From: Microcaldota archaeon
GTDB taxonomy: Archaea; Micrarchaeota; Micrarchaeia; Burarchaeales; Fermentimicrarchaeaceae
Reading direction: 5' to 3'
Assembly (NCBI GenBank): GCA_026396455.1
Contig: JAPLWT010000028.1
Coordinates: 1 to 8,555 of the forward strand
DNA: 8,555 nt
The position numbers and the translations under genes were made by a program. Positions 1 through 6,505 of the stretch are shown here, piece by piece (positions within the stretch are counted from its first letter, which is position 1; every line of letters begins with the position of its first letter). The notes below the pieces were generated by a model. That model was not told the origin of the DNA. It did not search any database and worked only from the letters and a program-made list of their open reading frames with translations.

Positions 1-1012
1 GAGTGGAAAGACAACCACCACTGCGAAGCTTGCAAAATTCTATAGGGACAGGGGGCTGAGTGTGGGTTTGACCTGCTGCGATACTTACAGGCCCGCTGCC
101 TACGAGCAGGTGGAGCAGCTCTCAGCAAAAACCGGAGTGCCGTTCTATGGAATCAAGGGAGAAAGCGACGTTAAGAGGATAGTGAAAGGCGGGCTGGAGC
201 ACTTCAAGGATAAGGACGTCGTGATTGTTGACTCTTCAGGAAGGGATGCTTTTGACTGGGAGCTCTCTAAGGAGCTGAAGGATATAAACGATGCGCTAAG
301 GCCTGATGAGAAATTCTTGGTTGTCAGCGCGGACATAGGGCAGATTGCAAAGAAGGAGGCGGATGAGTTCAACAAGATAGTTGGCGTAACAGGAGTGATT
401 GTGACGAAGATGGATGGCAGTGGAAAAGGCGGAGGTGCCCTAAGCTCGGTTGCTGCGTCTGGGGCTAAAGTGGCGTTCATAGGGACAGGGGAGAAGCTTG
501 ATGATTTCGAGGTGTTTGATGCAAAGAAGTTCGTTGGCAGGCTTCTGGGCTTCCCGGATTTGGAGGCATTGCTTGAGAAGGTGAAGAACGCTGGGATTGA
601 GGAGGAAGTGAAGGCTGAGAAAATCCTTGAGGAGGAGCTGACCATAGAGAGCTTCTACGAGCAGCTCAAGGCAACCAAGAAGCTGGGCCCCCTCAAGAGC
701 ATCTTCCAGATGATGGGCATGGTGGATCTTCCCAAGGAGTTGATGGAACAGAGCGAGGAGAAGCTGAAGAGGTATGAGGTGATTATAAACTCAATGACGA
801 AGAATGAGAGGAAGGATGTTGATCTTGTTAGGAAGAACAAGGCGAGGATGGAGAGGATAGCAAAAGGTTCCGGCACATCTGTTGAGGACATCAAGGACTT
901 GATCTCGCAGTTTGAGAAGATGAAGAAATTCTTGGATGCTTTCAAGAAGAACAGGGGACTGAGGAGACAGGTAGAGAGATTCATGAAAGGCGGGGCTGGG
1001 AAGCTCGGATAA
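1..1012 (+). CDS. srp54: Signal recognition particle 54 kDa protein (SRP54/Ffh), 5' truncated
   Basis: SRP54 is the GTPase of the signal recognition particle. It binds SRP RNA and hydrophobic signal sequences as they leave the ribosome and docks with FtsY at the membrane. The reading frame is open from base 2, so the true start and the N domain (roughly 100 residues by family length) lie left of the window. The 336 visible residues begin inside the P-loop (SGKTTTTAKLAKFY), followed by DTYRPAA, the G3 motif as DSSGR (usually DTAGR), TKMDGSGKGGGALS (G4) and FIGTGEKLDDFEVFD (G5). The M domain follows: GPLKSIFQMMGM, INSMTKNER and the RNA-binding helix ARMERIAKGSGTSVED, where the family normally has SR in place of AR. 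The M domain separates it from FtsY. The stop is TAA at 1010-1012, and the next gene's TATA-like box starts within a few bases. Identification is secure; the motif substitutions are conservative. Confidence 0.96.
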   Translation, partial: SGKTTTTAKLAKFYRDRGLSVGLTCCDTYRPAAYEQVEQLSAKTGVPFYGIKGESDVKRIVKGGLEHFKDKDVVIVDSSGRDAFDWELSKELKDINDALRPDEKFLVVSADIGQIAKKEADEFNKIVGVTGVIVTKMDGSGKGGGALSSVAASGAKVAFIGTGEKLDDFEVFDAKKFVGRLLGFPDLEALLEKVKNAGIEEEVKAEKILEEELTIESFYEQLKATKKLGPLKSIFQMMGMVDLPKELMEQSEEKLKRYEVIINSMTKNERKDVDLVRKNKARMERIAKGSGTSVEDIKDLISQFEKMKKFLDAFKKNRGLRRQVERFMKGGAGKLG

Positions 1013-1015
1013 CGC

Positions 1016-1024
1016 TTTTATATC
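1016..1024 (+). promoter_or_regulatory. TATA box for the MscS-like gene
   Basis: TTTTATATC lies immediately after the srp54 stop codon, in an AT-rich gap of 56 bp. An archaeal TATA box here would place the transcription start near 1045-1050, giving a leader of about 20 nt that still holds the ribosome binding site. It is inferred from position and composition only. Confidence 0.5.
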
Positions 1025-1057
1025 TTGCATTCATTTACATAGTAACTACAATCGATA

Positions 1058-1063
1058 AAGGTG
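1058..1063 (+). promoter_or_regulatory. Ribosome binding site of the MscS-like gene
   Basis: AAGGTG sits 5 nt before the ATG at 1069 and is complementary to the GGAUCACCUCC-type 3' end of archaeal 16S rRNA. It supports the start at 1069 over the in-frame ATG three codons downstream. Confidence 0.6.
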
Positions 1064-1068
1064 CGAGA

Positions 1069-1995
1069 ATGAATGTAATGTCTTTCCTCATTTACTTTGC
1101 AGTTATTTTCATTATTGCATATTCTCTCCCGCTATTTGAGACCTGGATGGGCATGCCGCAGGATTTGATGGCAATTATTGGGAAAATTATCAGGGCATTG
1201 CTAGTTGTATTTGTCATATTGGGTTTGGTGAAGTTCAGCGAATGGTGGATGACGAGCCACTTTAAGCTGTCTGAGGACGAGAAGAGGTACTTCATGGGTG
1301 TTGCGAGGTATCTTGGGATTGCGCTCACTCTGTTTCTCATAGGTTTTATGTATATAGGCGATGCTTCATCACTGACTCTCTTCTCAGGGCTTATTGGTGC
1401 GGGGCTTGCCTTAAGTCTCCAGCCTACAATGCTCAATATTGTCGGATGGATTTCCATAGTTGCCTCAAGATTGTACAGGATAGGCGACAGGGTTTACATC
1501 GGAGACAGCGTGTGGGGCACCCTAGGTGACGTCTCTGACATAAACCTCTTCTTTACAAGAATAAACGAGCTGGACAGGGAAAGCTGGCAGGAGACCGGGG
1601 GATTTGTGAGCGTACCGAATAAGCTCGTACTGGACAAGGGCGTTGTGAATTATACCGCTGAAAGCCCGTTCATGTGGGATGAAATGTCTTTCAAGATAGC
1701 ATACGGGAGTGACTACCAGCTTGCTAAGAAGCTTGCAGAGGATGCAGTTAAGAAAGTGGTGGGAGAAAAAATGAAGGATGCGGCAAAGTTTCTGAGCCTC
1801 AGGAAATACACGCTCAAGATAAGGGATATAAAAGAGGAGCCGATAGCGTACGTTTCTATGGAAAGCGGAGCGATAAGAGTTGCCGTGCGCTATCTTGTTG
1901 CTGCGAGGAAGAAAAGACAGACCGAAGCGCAGATAACCGAGGAACTTCTTAAGGACCTCAGGAGGAATAAAAGCAGGATAAAGATGTTGGGGTGA
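1069..1995 (+). CDS. MscS-family small-conductance mechanosensitive ion channel
   Basis: This is a predicted membrane channel that opens under membrane tension and releases small solutes during hypo-osmotic shock. The 308-residue protein has hydrophobic segments at about 3-23, 34-56 and 79-98, then the pore-lining helix at about 103-133 (GLIGAGLALSLQPTMLNIVG), which shows the small-residue packing of MscS TM3 and the conserved Asn before Gly. The beta domain carries RIGDRVYIGDSVWGTLGDVSD (about 137-157), the counterpart of the family pattern GDwI-x-G-x-V, and FVSVPNKLVLDKGVVNYT (179-196), the family VxIPNs-NyS segment. A charged alpha/beta C-terminal domain ends in a basic tail. Size and layout fit MscS rather than the larger MscK types. 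The prepilin peptidase start follows its stop after 4 nt, so the two are probably one operon. Ion selectivity cannot be read from the sequence. Confidence 0.93.
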   Translation: MNVMSFLIYFAVIFIIAYSLPLFETWMGMPQDLMAIIGKIIRALLVVFVILGLVKFSEWWMTSHFKLSEDEKRYFMGVARYLGIALTLFLIGFMYIGDASSLTLFSGLIGAGLALSLQPTMLNIVGWISIVASRLYRIGDRVYIGDSVWGTLGDVSDINLFFTRINELDRESWQETGGFVSVPNKLVLDKGVVNYTAESPFMWDEMSFKIAYGSDYQLAKKLAEDAVKKVVGEKMKDAAKFLSLRKYTLKIRDIKEEPIAYVSMESGAIRVAVRYLVAARKKRQTEAQITEELLKDLRRNKSRIKMLG

Positions 1996-1999
1996 GGGA

Positions 2000-2878
2000 A
2001 TGGATGTAACAATGCTGAGGTATGTCATATGCCTGATTGGCTGCGCTGCAGCAACGTATTATGACCTTTTCAACAGGAGAAACGTTCCCGCATATGTCAC
2101 ATACGGACTGGTCGCTCTTGGAATTCTTTTCACCCTGGCAAGCCTCGATGCATCTGTCATAATGCAGAATTTTGCCGTAGCCATTGCAATTTTTGCAGTT
2201 GGGTATCTGCTCTACAGGGCCGGCCAGATAGGAGGGGCGGATGTGCTGGTGTTCGTTTCCATAGCGCTTCTGCTTCCAGAAGGTCCCCAGCCTCTTCTCA
2301 CTTCAGTCAAATCCCCCTTTAGCTATCCGTTTGTGCTCTCCGTATTCCTTTTTTCAGGAGTTCTGGGGGTGTTTGGGATATTCCTCAAATACGTACCGAG
2401 AACTCTTTATGATGCGATGAAGGGAGAAGAAGTCAAACTGAATACTTCGCATGTTTTGCAATCCGTTCTGCTACTTTTCATCTACTCCGTCTTCCTTTAC
2501 TACATAAATACGCTGGCACCTTTGCCACAATTACCCGCTTTCATTTTCATGGTGGTAGTCGTATGCGCGACCATCCTCTTCTCGCTCAAGGACTACATAA
2601 GCGATAGGTACCTGATAGAGATGGTGAGTGTCAGGGAGATAGATGAGGAGGATATACTCGCGGTTGATAAGATGGATCCGAGAGTTGTGAAGAAATACGG
2701 GCTTGACAAACTGCTCACAGTGGAACAGATAGGCAAACTCAAGAAAATGGGCAAGGGAAAGAAGTTTCCGGTGTATACCAACATGCCGGTTTTCATGCCA
2801 TACGTGCTCATATCATTAGTTGCAGCATTGTTGTTTGGGGACCCATTGACATACTTCTATCCGTTTGGCGCCGTGTGA
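2000..2878 (+). CDS. Archaeal type IV prepilin peptidase (aspartic peptidase family A24)
   Basis: This membrane aspartic protease would cleave the class III signal peptides of type IV pilin-like or archaellin precursors on the cytoplasmic face. The first catalytic Asp is D22 in TYYDLFNRRNVP. The second is D81 in QIGGADVL, matching the GxHyD motif (GGAD) of archaeal FlaK/EppA-type enzymes. Hydrophobic segments lie at about 5-20, 32-50, 55-72, 82-93, 109-130, 152-170, 177-195 and 264-280. Between the last two is a charged loop of about 60 residues ending in GKKFPVYTNMPVFMPY, like the C-terminal extension of archaeal A24 enzymes. There is no N-methylation domain. The start is set by the GGTGAGGG ribosome binding site that overlaps the stop of the channel gene. 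No pilin gene is visible here, so the substrate is unknown. The 3' end overlaps rtcA by 22 bp on the opposite strand. Confidence 0.9.
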   Translation: MDVTMLRYVICLIGCAAATYYDLFNRRNVPAYVTYGLVALGILFTLASLDASVIMQNFAVAIAIFAVGYLLYRAGQIGGADVLVFVSIALLLPEGPQPLLTSVKSPFSYPFVLSVFLFSGVLGVFGIFLKYVPRTLYDAMKGEEVKLNTSHVLQSVLLLFIYSVFLYYINTLAPLPQLPAFIFMVVVVCATILFSLKDYISDRYLIEMVSVREIDEEDILAVDKMDPRVVKKYGLDKLLTVEQIGKLKKMGKGKKFPVYTNMPVFMPYVLISLVAALLFGDPLTYFYPFGAV

Positions 2879-3936
2879 TTGAGCAGACTTGCCCTCTCCA
2901 GGCCAATTCCGTTCACGGCGATTCGTGCGGTGCGGTTTTCCAGCTCCTCTATTCTGAACCTCTCCTTTATGAACTGTTCGATGACCCATATGTTTGTCTT
3001 TATGTGCGTGGTGAGTTCGCTAACCGTGACAGAGGATTCGCCCTTCGCCAGAGCCATGTAGACGAGCAGCTGGTCTCCCATATGCTTGTCAAGTGCAGCA
3101 CCGCTTTTTATTTCAGCCAAGAGTCCTTTTGCTGCTTCCTCGCCAACCTTCTCTGATTTTTTGCCAAGCATCCCAAGAGATGATGCGCCCATTATGCTGT
3201 TCTCGCACACCGCCCACAGTGCGATGGCAGAGCCTTTTGAGAGTGACGGAAGCACCAGCTTTTGAATTTCTACATCGCCGTATCCATTTTGTGCTAGCAG
3301 CTGCCTTGCGGACTCGGCCTGCCTTTCAACAACGATTTCCGGCAGGTTGGAGCAGAGCGAGATACCGGAGATGCTTATCAGCTTGCCGGGAGATTCCAAC
3401 CTCAGCGGCTGCAGGCTGTCCACGGGCTTGGAGGAGAATTTAACAGCGCCTCCTCCCTTCGGGTACCAGCCAACTCTCTCAAGCTCAAAGGAGGATGGGG
3501 AGTAGCCCATCTTCCCCAAAAGCGGGAAGAACACCTCCTTTACGAAATGGAAATTGGGCGACCAGGCTACATGAGTCCCGCCGTTTATCCTAAATTGGAC
3601 TTCGGAAGGAGAGAATGCCGCGATAGGGAGAAGTGTCTGCATCACAAGCATTGAGGAGCCGGCAGTCCCTATGTTGAATTTGAAGTCCCCGCCTTTGATG
3701 GTGCTTGGTGAATATGACAGTCCAGTAGAACCTTTAGCCAAGCTATCTACCTTTGCATCAGTCAGCCGCGCAGCTGCTTCCACTCCCATGAGGTGCTGTG
3801 CCTGCATCCCGGGTTTGTTCCTCTTGGCCCTTATGTTGAATAGTTTCACCGGGGCTCCCAGCACTGAAGAAAGCGAAACTGACGAGCGCAGTATCTGGCC
3901 GCCTCCTTCCATCTCATCGGCTTTTATCTCAATCAT
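2857..3936 (-). CDS. rtcA: RNA 3'-terminal phosphate cyclase
   Basis: RtcA converts RNA 3'-phosphate ends to 2',3'-cyclic phosphates, using ATP and a covalent enzyme-AMP intermediate on histidine; this supports RNA repair or processing. The 359-residue product has the ordered family motifs: EMEGGGQILRSS (8-19), NKPGMQAQH (40-48), NIGTAGSSMLVMQTLLP (88-104), NGGTHVAWSPN (118-128), VGWYPKGGGAV (155-165) and, near the C terminus, DKHMGDQLLVYMALA (283-297), in which H285 is the expected nucleotidylated histidine. Retention of this His-x-x-Asp-Gln block argues for an active cyclase, not the eukaryotic Rcl1 type that lacks activity. I place the start at the ATG at 3936, where MIEIKADEMEGGGQ matches family N termini. 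The frame stays open 39 codons further upstream (to 4053), but that stretch resembles nothing and contains the promoter. No rtcB ligase gene is in view. Confidence 0.94.
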   Translation of the reverse strand: MIEIKADEMEGGGQILRSSVSLSSVLGAPVKLFNIRAKRNKPGMQAQHLMGVEAAARLTDAKVDSLAKGSTGLSYSPSTIKGGDFKFNIGTAGSSMLVMQTLLPIAAFSPSEVQFRINGGTHVAWSPNFHFVKEVFFPLLGKMGYSPSSFELERVGWYPKGGGAVKFSSKPVDSLQPLRLESPGKLISISGISLCSNLPEIVVERQAESARQLLAQNGYGDVEIQKLVLPSLSKGSAIALWAVCENSIMGASSLGMLGKKSEKVGEEAAKGLLAEIKSGAALDKHMGDQLLVYMALAKGESSVTVSELTTHIKTNIWVIEQFIKERFRIEELENRTARIAVNGIGLERASLLNHTAPNG

Positions 3937-3958
3937 GCTATCAGTATTTGAGCAAAGG

Positions 3959-3970
3959 AATAAATATAAG
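3959..3970 (-). promoter_or_regulatory. TATA box for rtcA (leaderless type)
   Basis: Read on the minus strand this is CTTATATTTATT, centred about 29 bp before the rtcA ATG at 3936. At that spacing transcription would begin at or within a few bases of the start codon, and no Shine-Dalgarno sequence precedes it. This supports the short rtcA start over the long in-frame extension. Confidence 0.5.
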
Positions 3971-4116
3971 CAAGAGGAGAGAAAATGTTGTGGAGCAATA
4001 AGCCGGCAGTGCGAGGGCTTCGGGTTATCTGGAGTTCTAATTGATTCACGCACTCACGCTCATGACATGTGAATATGGAAAGGTGAGGGAACTGGCACTA
4101 AGAATAAAAGAGTGTT
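3971..4116. other. Non-coding stretch between rtcA and the putative small RNA
   Basis: No ORF with a plausible start and family resemblance occurs here on either strand; the apparent ORFs are in-frame extensions or shadows of rtcA. AGTGCG (4009-4014) and CGCACT (4049-4054) could pair across a 34-nt loop, and CATGACATG (4061-4069) is a short palindrome with one central base. I do not recognise a tRNA: no T-loop or acceptor pairing is convincing. The region may hold regulatory sites for rtcA, but nothing specific can be shown. Confidence 0.4.
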
Positions 4117-4145
4117 AAAAAGAGGCCAGCGCGTTATGCGCTGGC
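4117..4145 (-). terminator. Hairpin plus T-run, intrinsic-type terminator
   Basis: Read on the minus strand, GCCAGCGC and GCGCTGGC form a perfect 8-bp stem around the loop ATAAC, followed by CTCTTTTT and further T-rich sequence. Archaeal RNA polymerase terminates mainly at oligo-T runs and hairpins are not generally needed, so the T-run is the part most likely to act. The gene it would terminate is the candidate small RNA or antisense transcription from the coiled-coil gene promoter. Confidence 0.45.
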
Positions 4146-4206
4146 AAGGCGACCAGTTTTGCTGCCTTTCGGCAGTATTAGAGAAGACGCAGAAAAAAAC
4201 GAAGTG
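4117..4206 (-). ncRNA. Candidate small structured RNA
   Basis: On the minus strand a TATA-like CTTTATATTA (4235-4226) would start transcription near 4205. About 30 nt later comes CTGCC-GAAA-GGCAG (4175-4162), a five-base-pair stem capped by a GNRA tetraloop, then a perfect 8-bp GC-rich hairpin (4145-4125), then a T-run (4121-4117). The arrangement of promoter, GNRA hairpin, strong hairpin and oligo-T is what a short non-coding RNA of about 90 nt would look like. The GNRA loop appears only when the minus strand is read (TTTC on the other), which sets the orientation. I do not recognise a C/D box, H/ACA, SRP, RNase P or tRNA signature. A weak point is a T7 run (4199-4193) close to the proposed 5' end. 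Existence of the transcript is inference. Confidence 0.3.
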
Positions 4207-4209
4207 ATT

Positions 4210-4235
4210 TATTATACTTGTACCCTAATATAAAG
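4210..4235. promoter_or_regulatory. Promoter region with two TATA-like boxes
   Basis: TATTATACTT (about 4210-4219) and TAATATAAAG (4226-4235) are both TATA-like. The first would give a plus-strand start near 4240, compatible with the GAGGG ribosome binding site at 4245-4249 of the coiled-coil gene. The second reads CTTTATATTA on the minus strand and could drive the candidate small RNA, or on the plus strand a leaderless start at the ATG at 4256. The two readings cannot be separated by eye. Confidence 0.45.
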
Positions 4236-4255
4236 CTTTCGCTTGAGGGAATGGC

Positions 4256-4834
4256 ATGGAAGAGGAAAAGGTTGAAGGGGGCGTAGAAGCGCTTGAGAAG
4301 GAGAAAGCAACCCTACTTGAGAGGCTGAAGGAAGCAGATAGGAGGTATAGGTACAAGATTTATGAAGCTAAGGCTCTCAGCGAGATGCTGGATAAAAAGA
4401 AAAAAGAGGGAACATTTCCAGCGACGAGGGAACTTAAAAAAAGGATCCAAAAACTCGAGTTCATAATTTCCACGGAAGCCAGAACCCTGCAGCAGGAAAG
4501 GGAGCTGGTCAAGGAAGTCAGAGACTTGGAGAAGAGGCTTAGGGTATCAATTGAGTTTGAAAGGATGGAAAGGAGGCTGCACCTCATAAATGAGGATATA
4601 AGGGCTGCTGAGAAGCAGGTCATAGAGTTTGAGAAAAAGATGGATGACATGAGGAAGGAGCTCCAAGAGAAGCGAAATGCGAGCAGCAAGTCGAAGAAGG
4701 AGAAGAAGCTTCTTGAGTTGAAGGAGAAAGTAAATGAGGAAAGGCAGAGGGAAAGGGAACCTTTCATGAAGAAGGATGTGGATGGAAGAGTTGACTTGGG
4801 TGAAATCTGCGTTATAAAGAAGAAGGAGAAGTAG
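4256..4834 (+). CDS. Archaeal coiled-coil protein, COG1340-like
   Basis: This 192-residue, highly charged protein is almost entirely predicted coiled coil (about 1-165), with heptad-like runs of Leu, Glu, Lys and Arg and no signal peptide or membrane segment. The segment from about 62 to 95 (KKRIQKLEFIISTEA, then ERELVKEVRDLEKRL) resembles the conserved 'LEwkiqT...EkeLvkeIreLe' signature I associate with the uncharacterised archaeal coiled-coil family COG1340. The C-terminal VDLGEICVIKKKEK resembles the short 'LtleEfkll' tail of that family. At 192 residues it is shorter than the roughly 300 I would expect, so it may be a reduced member. The start is the ATG at 4256 with GAGGG 6 nt upstream; an ATG at 4251 is in another frame. 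No function is known for the family; a scaffolding or nucleic-acid-associated role would be speculation. The gene is transcribed alone and converges on pyrG. Confidence 0.75.
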   Translation: MEEEKVEGGVEALEKEKATLLERLKEADRRYRYKIYEAKALSEMLDKKKKEGTFPATRELKKRIQKLEFIISTEARTLQQERELVKEVRDLEKRLRVSIEFERMERRLHLINEDIRAAEKQVIEFEKKMDDMRKELQEKRNASSKSKKEKKLLELKEKVNEERQREREPFMKKDVDGRVDLGEICVIKKKEK

Positions 4835-4845
4835 CTATTTGTGTG

Positions 4846-4851
4846 TTTTTT
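4846..4851 (+). terminator. Oligo-T terminator of the coiled-coil gene
   Basis: A run of six T follows GTGTG, 12 nt after the stop codon, in the 48-bp gap between two convergent genes. Oligo-T runs on the coding strand are the usual archaeal termination signal. No comparable T-run is seen on the minus strand for pyrG within this gap. Confidence 0.4.
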
Positions 4852-4882
4852 GAGATCGAAGCAATCTTAATATAATATCTTT

Positions 4883-6505
4883 CTACTTCATGCATGCTTT
4901 CAGGAAGCCCATAAAAAGCGGGTTAGGTCTCTCCAACCTTGATGTGAATTCCGGATGGAACTGAGTGCCAAGGAAGAATTTATGCCCAGGCAGCTCGGCA
5001 ATCTGCATGACATCCTCCCCAACTGCCTTTCCCGAGAAAACAAGCCCCTTCTCCTCAAGAGTCTTAACATACTTCTCGTTTATCTCCCACCTGTGCCTGA
5101 AGCGCTCCCTTGCTTTCGTGCTTCCGTATAACTTATGAGCAAGAGTTCCCTCCTTTATCTGAACGTCATGCCCGCCAAGTCGCATTGTGGCTCCCTTGTA
5201 AACTATTCTCTTCTGCTCTGGCAGAAAATCCACAACAGGGTATTTTGTATTCGGGTCGCTCTCAGTCGTGTTCGCCCCCTCCAAACCACATACATTCCTT
5301 GCATACTCAACAACCGCCAGCTGCATGCCCAAGCACAAGCCAAGGAATGGGAGGTTGTTCTCCCTGGCATATTTAATGCACTGAATCTTTCCCTCCATTC
5401 CCCTCTCCCCAAATCCGCCCGGGACGATTATCCCGTCGCATTCCTTCAGAACATCAACTTTCTGCTTCCCGTCCTCTATCTCGGTTGTCTCAATCCACTT
5501 GATGTTCGCCCTGCAGTCATTATGGGCACCTGCATGAATGATGGCCTCCTTTATGCTCACATAGGCATCTTTCAGCGCAGTATATTTGCCGGTTATCCCA
5601 ATAGTGACATTTTTCTTCGGGTTTGTTATCTTTTCCACAAGCCCTTCCCAGCTCTTCAAGTCCTTCTTGGCGGATTTCATGCAGAGCTTCTGCATTATTA
5701 ATTCGGAGAACATCTGGTTCTCGAAAAGAATCGGCACCTTGTAGATTGTCTCGCAGTCTGGGTCGGTTATCACAGCTTCCTCGGGAACGTTGCAGAAAAG
5801 CGCTATTTTCTTCCTCGCATTTGCAGAGAGCTTGCCCACTCCCCTGCATGCTATGATGTCGGGCTGCACTCCCATGCTCTGCAGCAGCCTTGTTGCATGC
5901 TGAGTCGGCTTTGTCTTCTGCTCCCCGACAGACTCAAGGGTTGGCACATAGGTAACCTGTATGAACATAGTGCTGTTCTTGCTCTCAAGCGCAAGCTGCC
6001 TCATCGCCTCAATGAAGTACGAGTTCTCCAAATCCCCAACCGTACCTCCGACTTCAACTAAAACGACATCTGCATCGAAATCGCCGCCGACCTTCTTCAC
6101 CCATTTTTTTATCTCGTCAGTCAGGTGGGGGACAATCTGCACGTCATAGCCAAGATAGCCGCCTTTCCTCTCCTTTTCAATAATGAGCCTGAATATCTTG
6201 CCTCCCGTTATGTTATTGTCCCATTTCAAATCGATGTTGAGGAAGCGCTCATAAGTTCCCAAATCCATGTCGCATTCGGCACCATCATCAAGCACGAAAA
6301 CCTCTCCGTGCCGGTATGGGTTCATTGTGCCGCAGTCAACATTCAGGTAACCGTCGAATTTCACTGGGACTACTTTGAAGCCCTTGGATTGCAGCTCCTT
6401 GCCAACAGAGGCTGTGACAATCCCCTTTCCCAAACCGCTCATCAATGAACCTAGGATGATGATGTATCTCCTTTCCTTCTCCACAGGCGAAGTAGAAACT
6501 TGCAT
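4883..6505 (-). CDS. pyrG: CTP synthase (glutamine-hydrolysing)
   Basis: PyrG makes CTP from UTP, ATP and glutamine, the last step of de novo pyrimidine nucleotide synthesis. The 540-residue length is normal. The synthetase domain (about 12-280) has the P-loop-like SGLGKG (23-28), KFDGYLNVDCGTM (49-61), HGEVFVLDDGAECDMDLG (66-83), VEVGGTVGDLE (150-160) and EQKTKPTQH (195-203). The class I glutamine amidotransferase domain (about 298-540) has PGGFGERG, the nucleophile C391 in LGLCLGMQ, RFRHRWEIN, and the His517/Glu519 pair in GTQFHPEF, so the catalytic triad is complete. The N terminus departs from the usual pattern: TGGVVSSLGKG is LGSLMSGLGKG here, and KLDPYINVDPGTM is KFDGYLNVDCGTM, though the catalytic lysines and acidic residues remain. 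The ATG at 6505 gives a short lead-in before RYIIILGS, as in relatives, and fits a leaderless promoter 24 bp upstream. The gene is divergent from the GINS-like/HKD gene. Confidence 0.97.
   Translation of the reverse strand: MQVSTSPVEKERRYIIILGSLMSGLGKGIVTASVGKELQSKGFKVVPVKFDGYLNVDCGTMNPYRHGEVFVLDDGAECDMDLGTYERFLNIDLKWDNNITGGKIFRLIIEKERKGGYLGYDVQIVPHLTDEIKKWVKKVGGDFDADVVLVEVGGTVGDLENSYFIEAMRQLALESKNSTMFIQVTYVPTLESVGEQKTKPTQHATRLLQSMGVQPDIIACRGVGKLSANARKKIALFCNVPEEAVITDPDCETIYKVPILFENQMFSELIMQKLCMKSAKKDLKSWEGLVEKITNPKKNVTIGITGKYTALKDAYVSIKEAIIHAGAHNDCRANIKWIETTEIEDGKQKVDVLKECDGIIVPGGFGERGMEGKIQCIKYARENNLPFLGLCLGMQLAVVEYARNVCGLEGANTTESDPNTKYPVVDFLPEQKRIVYKGATMRLGGHDVQIKEGTLAHKLYGSTKARERFRHRWEINEKYVKTLEEKGLVFSGKAVGEDVMQIAELPGHKFFLGTQFHPEFTSRLERPNPLFMGFLKACMK

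Noticed and set aside
3937..4053. 39-codon in-frame N-terminal extension of rtcA
   Set aside because: It resembles no RtcA N terminus, contains the TATA-like box, and the ATG at 3936 gives the canonical MIEIKADEMEGGGQ start.
4009..4054. Possible tRNA or long hairpin using AGTGCG/CGCACT
   Set aside because: The enclosed 34 nt does not form D, anticodon and T arms, there is no T-loop consensus, and the length is too short for a tRNA.
4061..4069. CATGACATG palindrome as an operator
   Set aside because: It is a single short palindrome, not placed next to a recognisable promoter; chance occurrence is likely.
4160..4177. Plus-strand reading of the small hairpin as a 7-bp stem with a TTTC loop
   Set aside because: It pairs slightly longer on the plus strand through a G-U wobble, but only the minus-strand reading gives a GNRA loop plus a downstream T-run, so the minus strand was preferred.
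5135..5701. Long plus-strand open frame antisense to pyrG
   Set aside because: It is fully inside the opposite strand of a secure gene, rich in Cys, Ser, Pro and Leu as shadow frames are, and shows no family resemblance.
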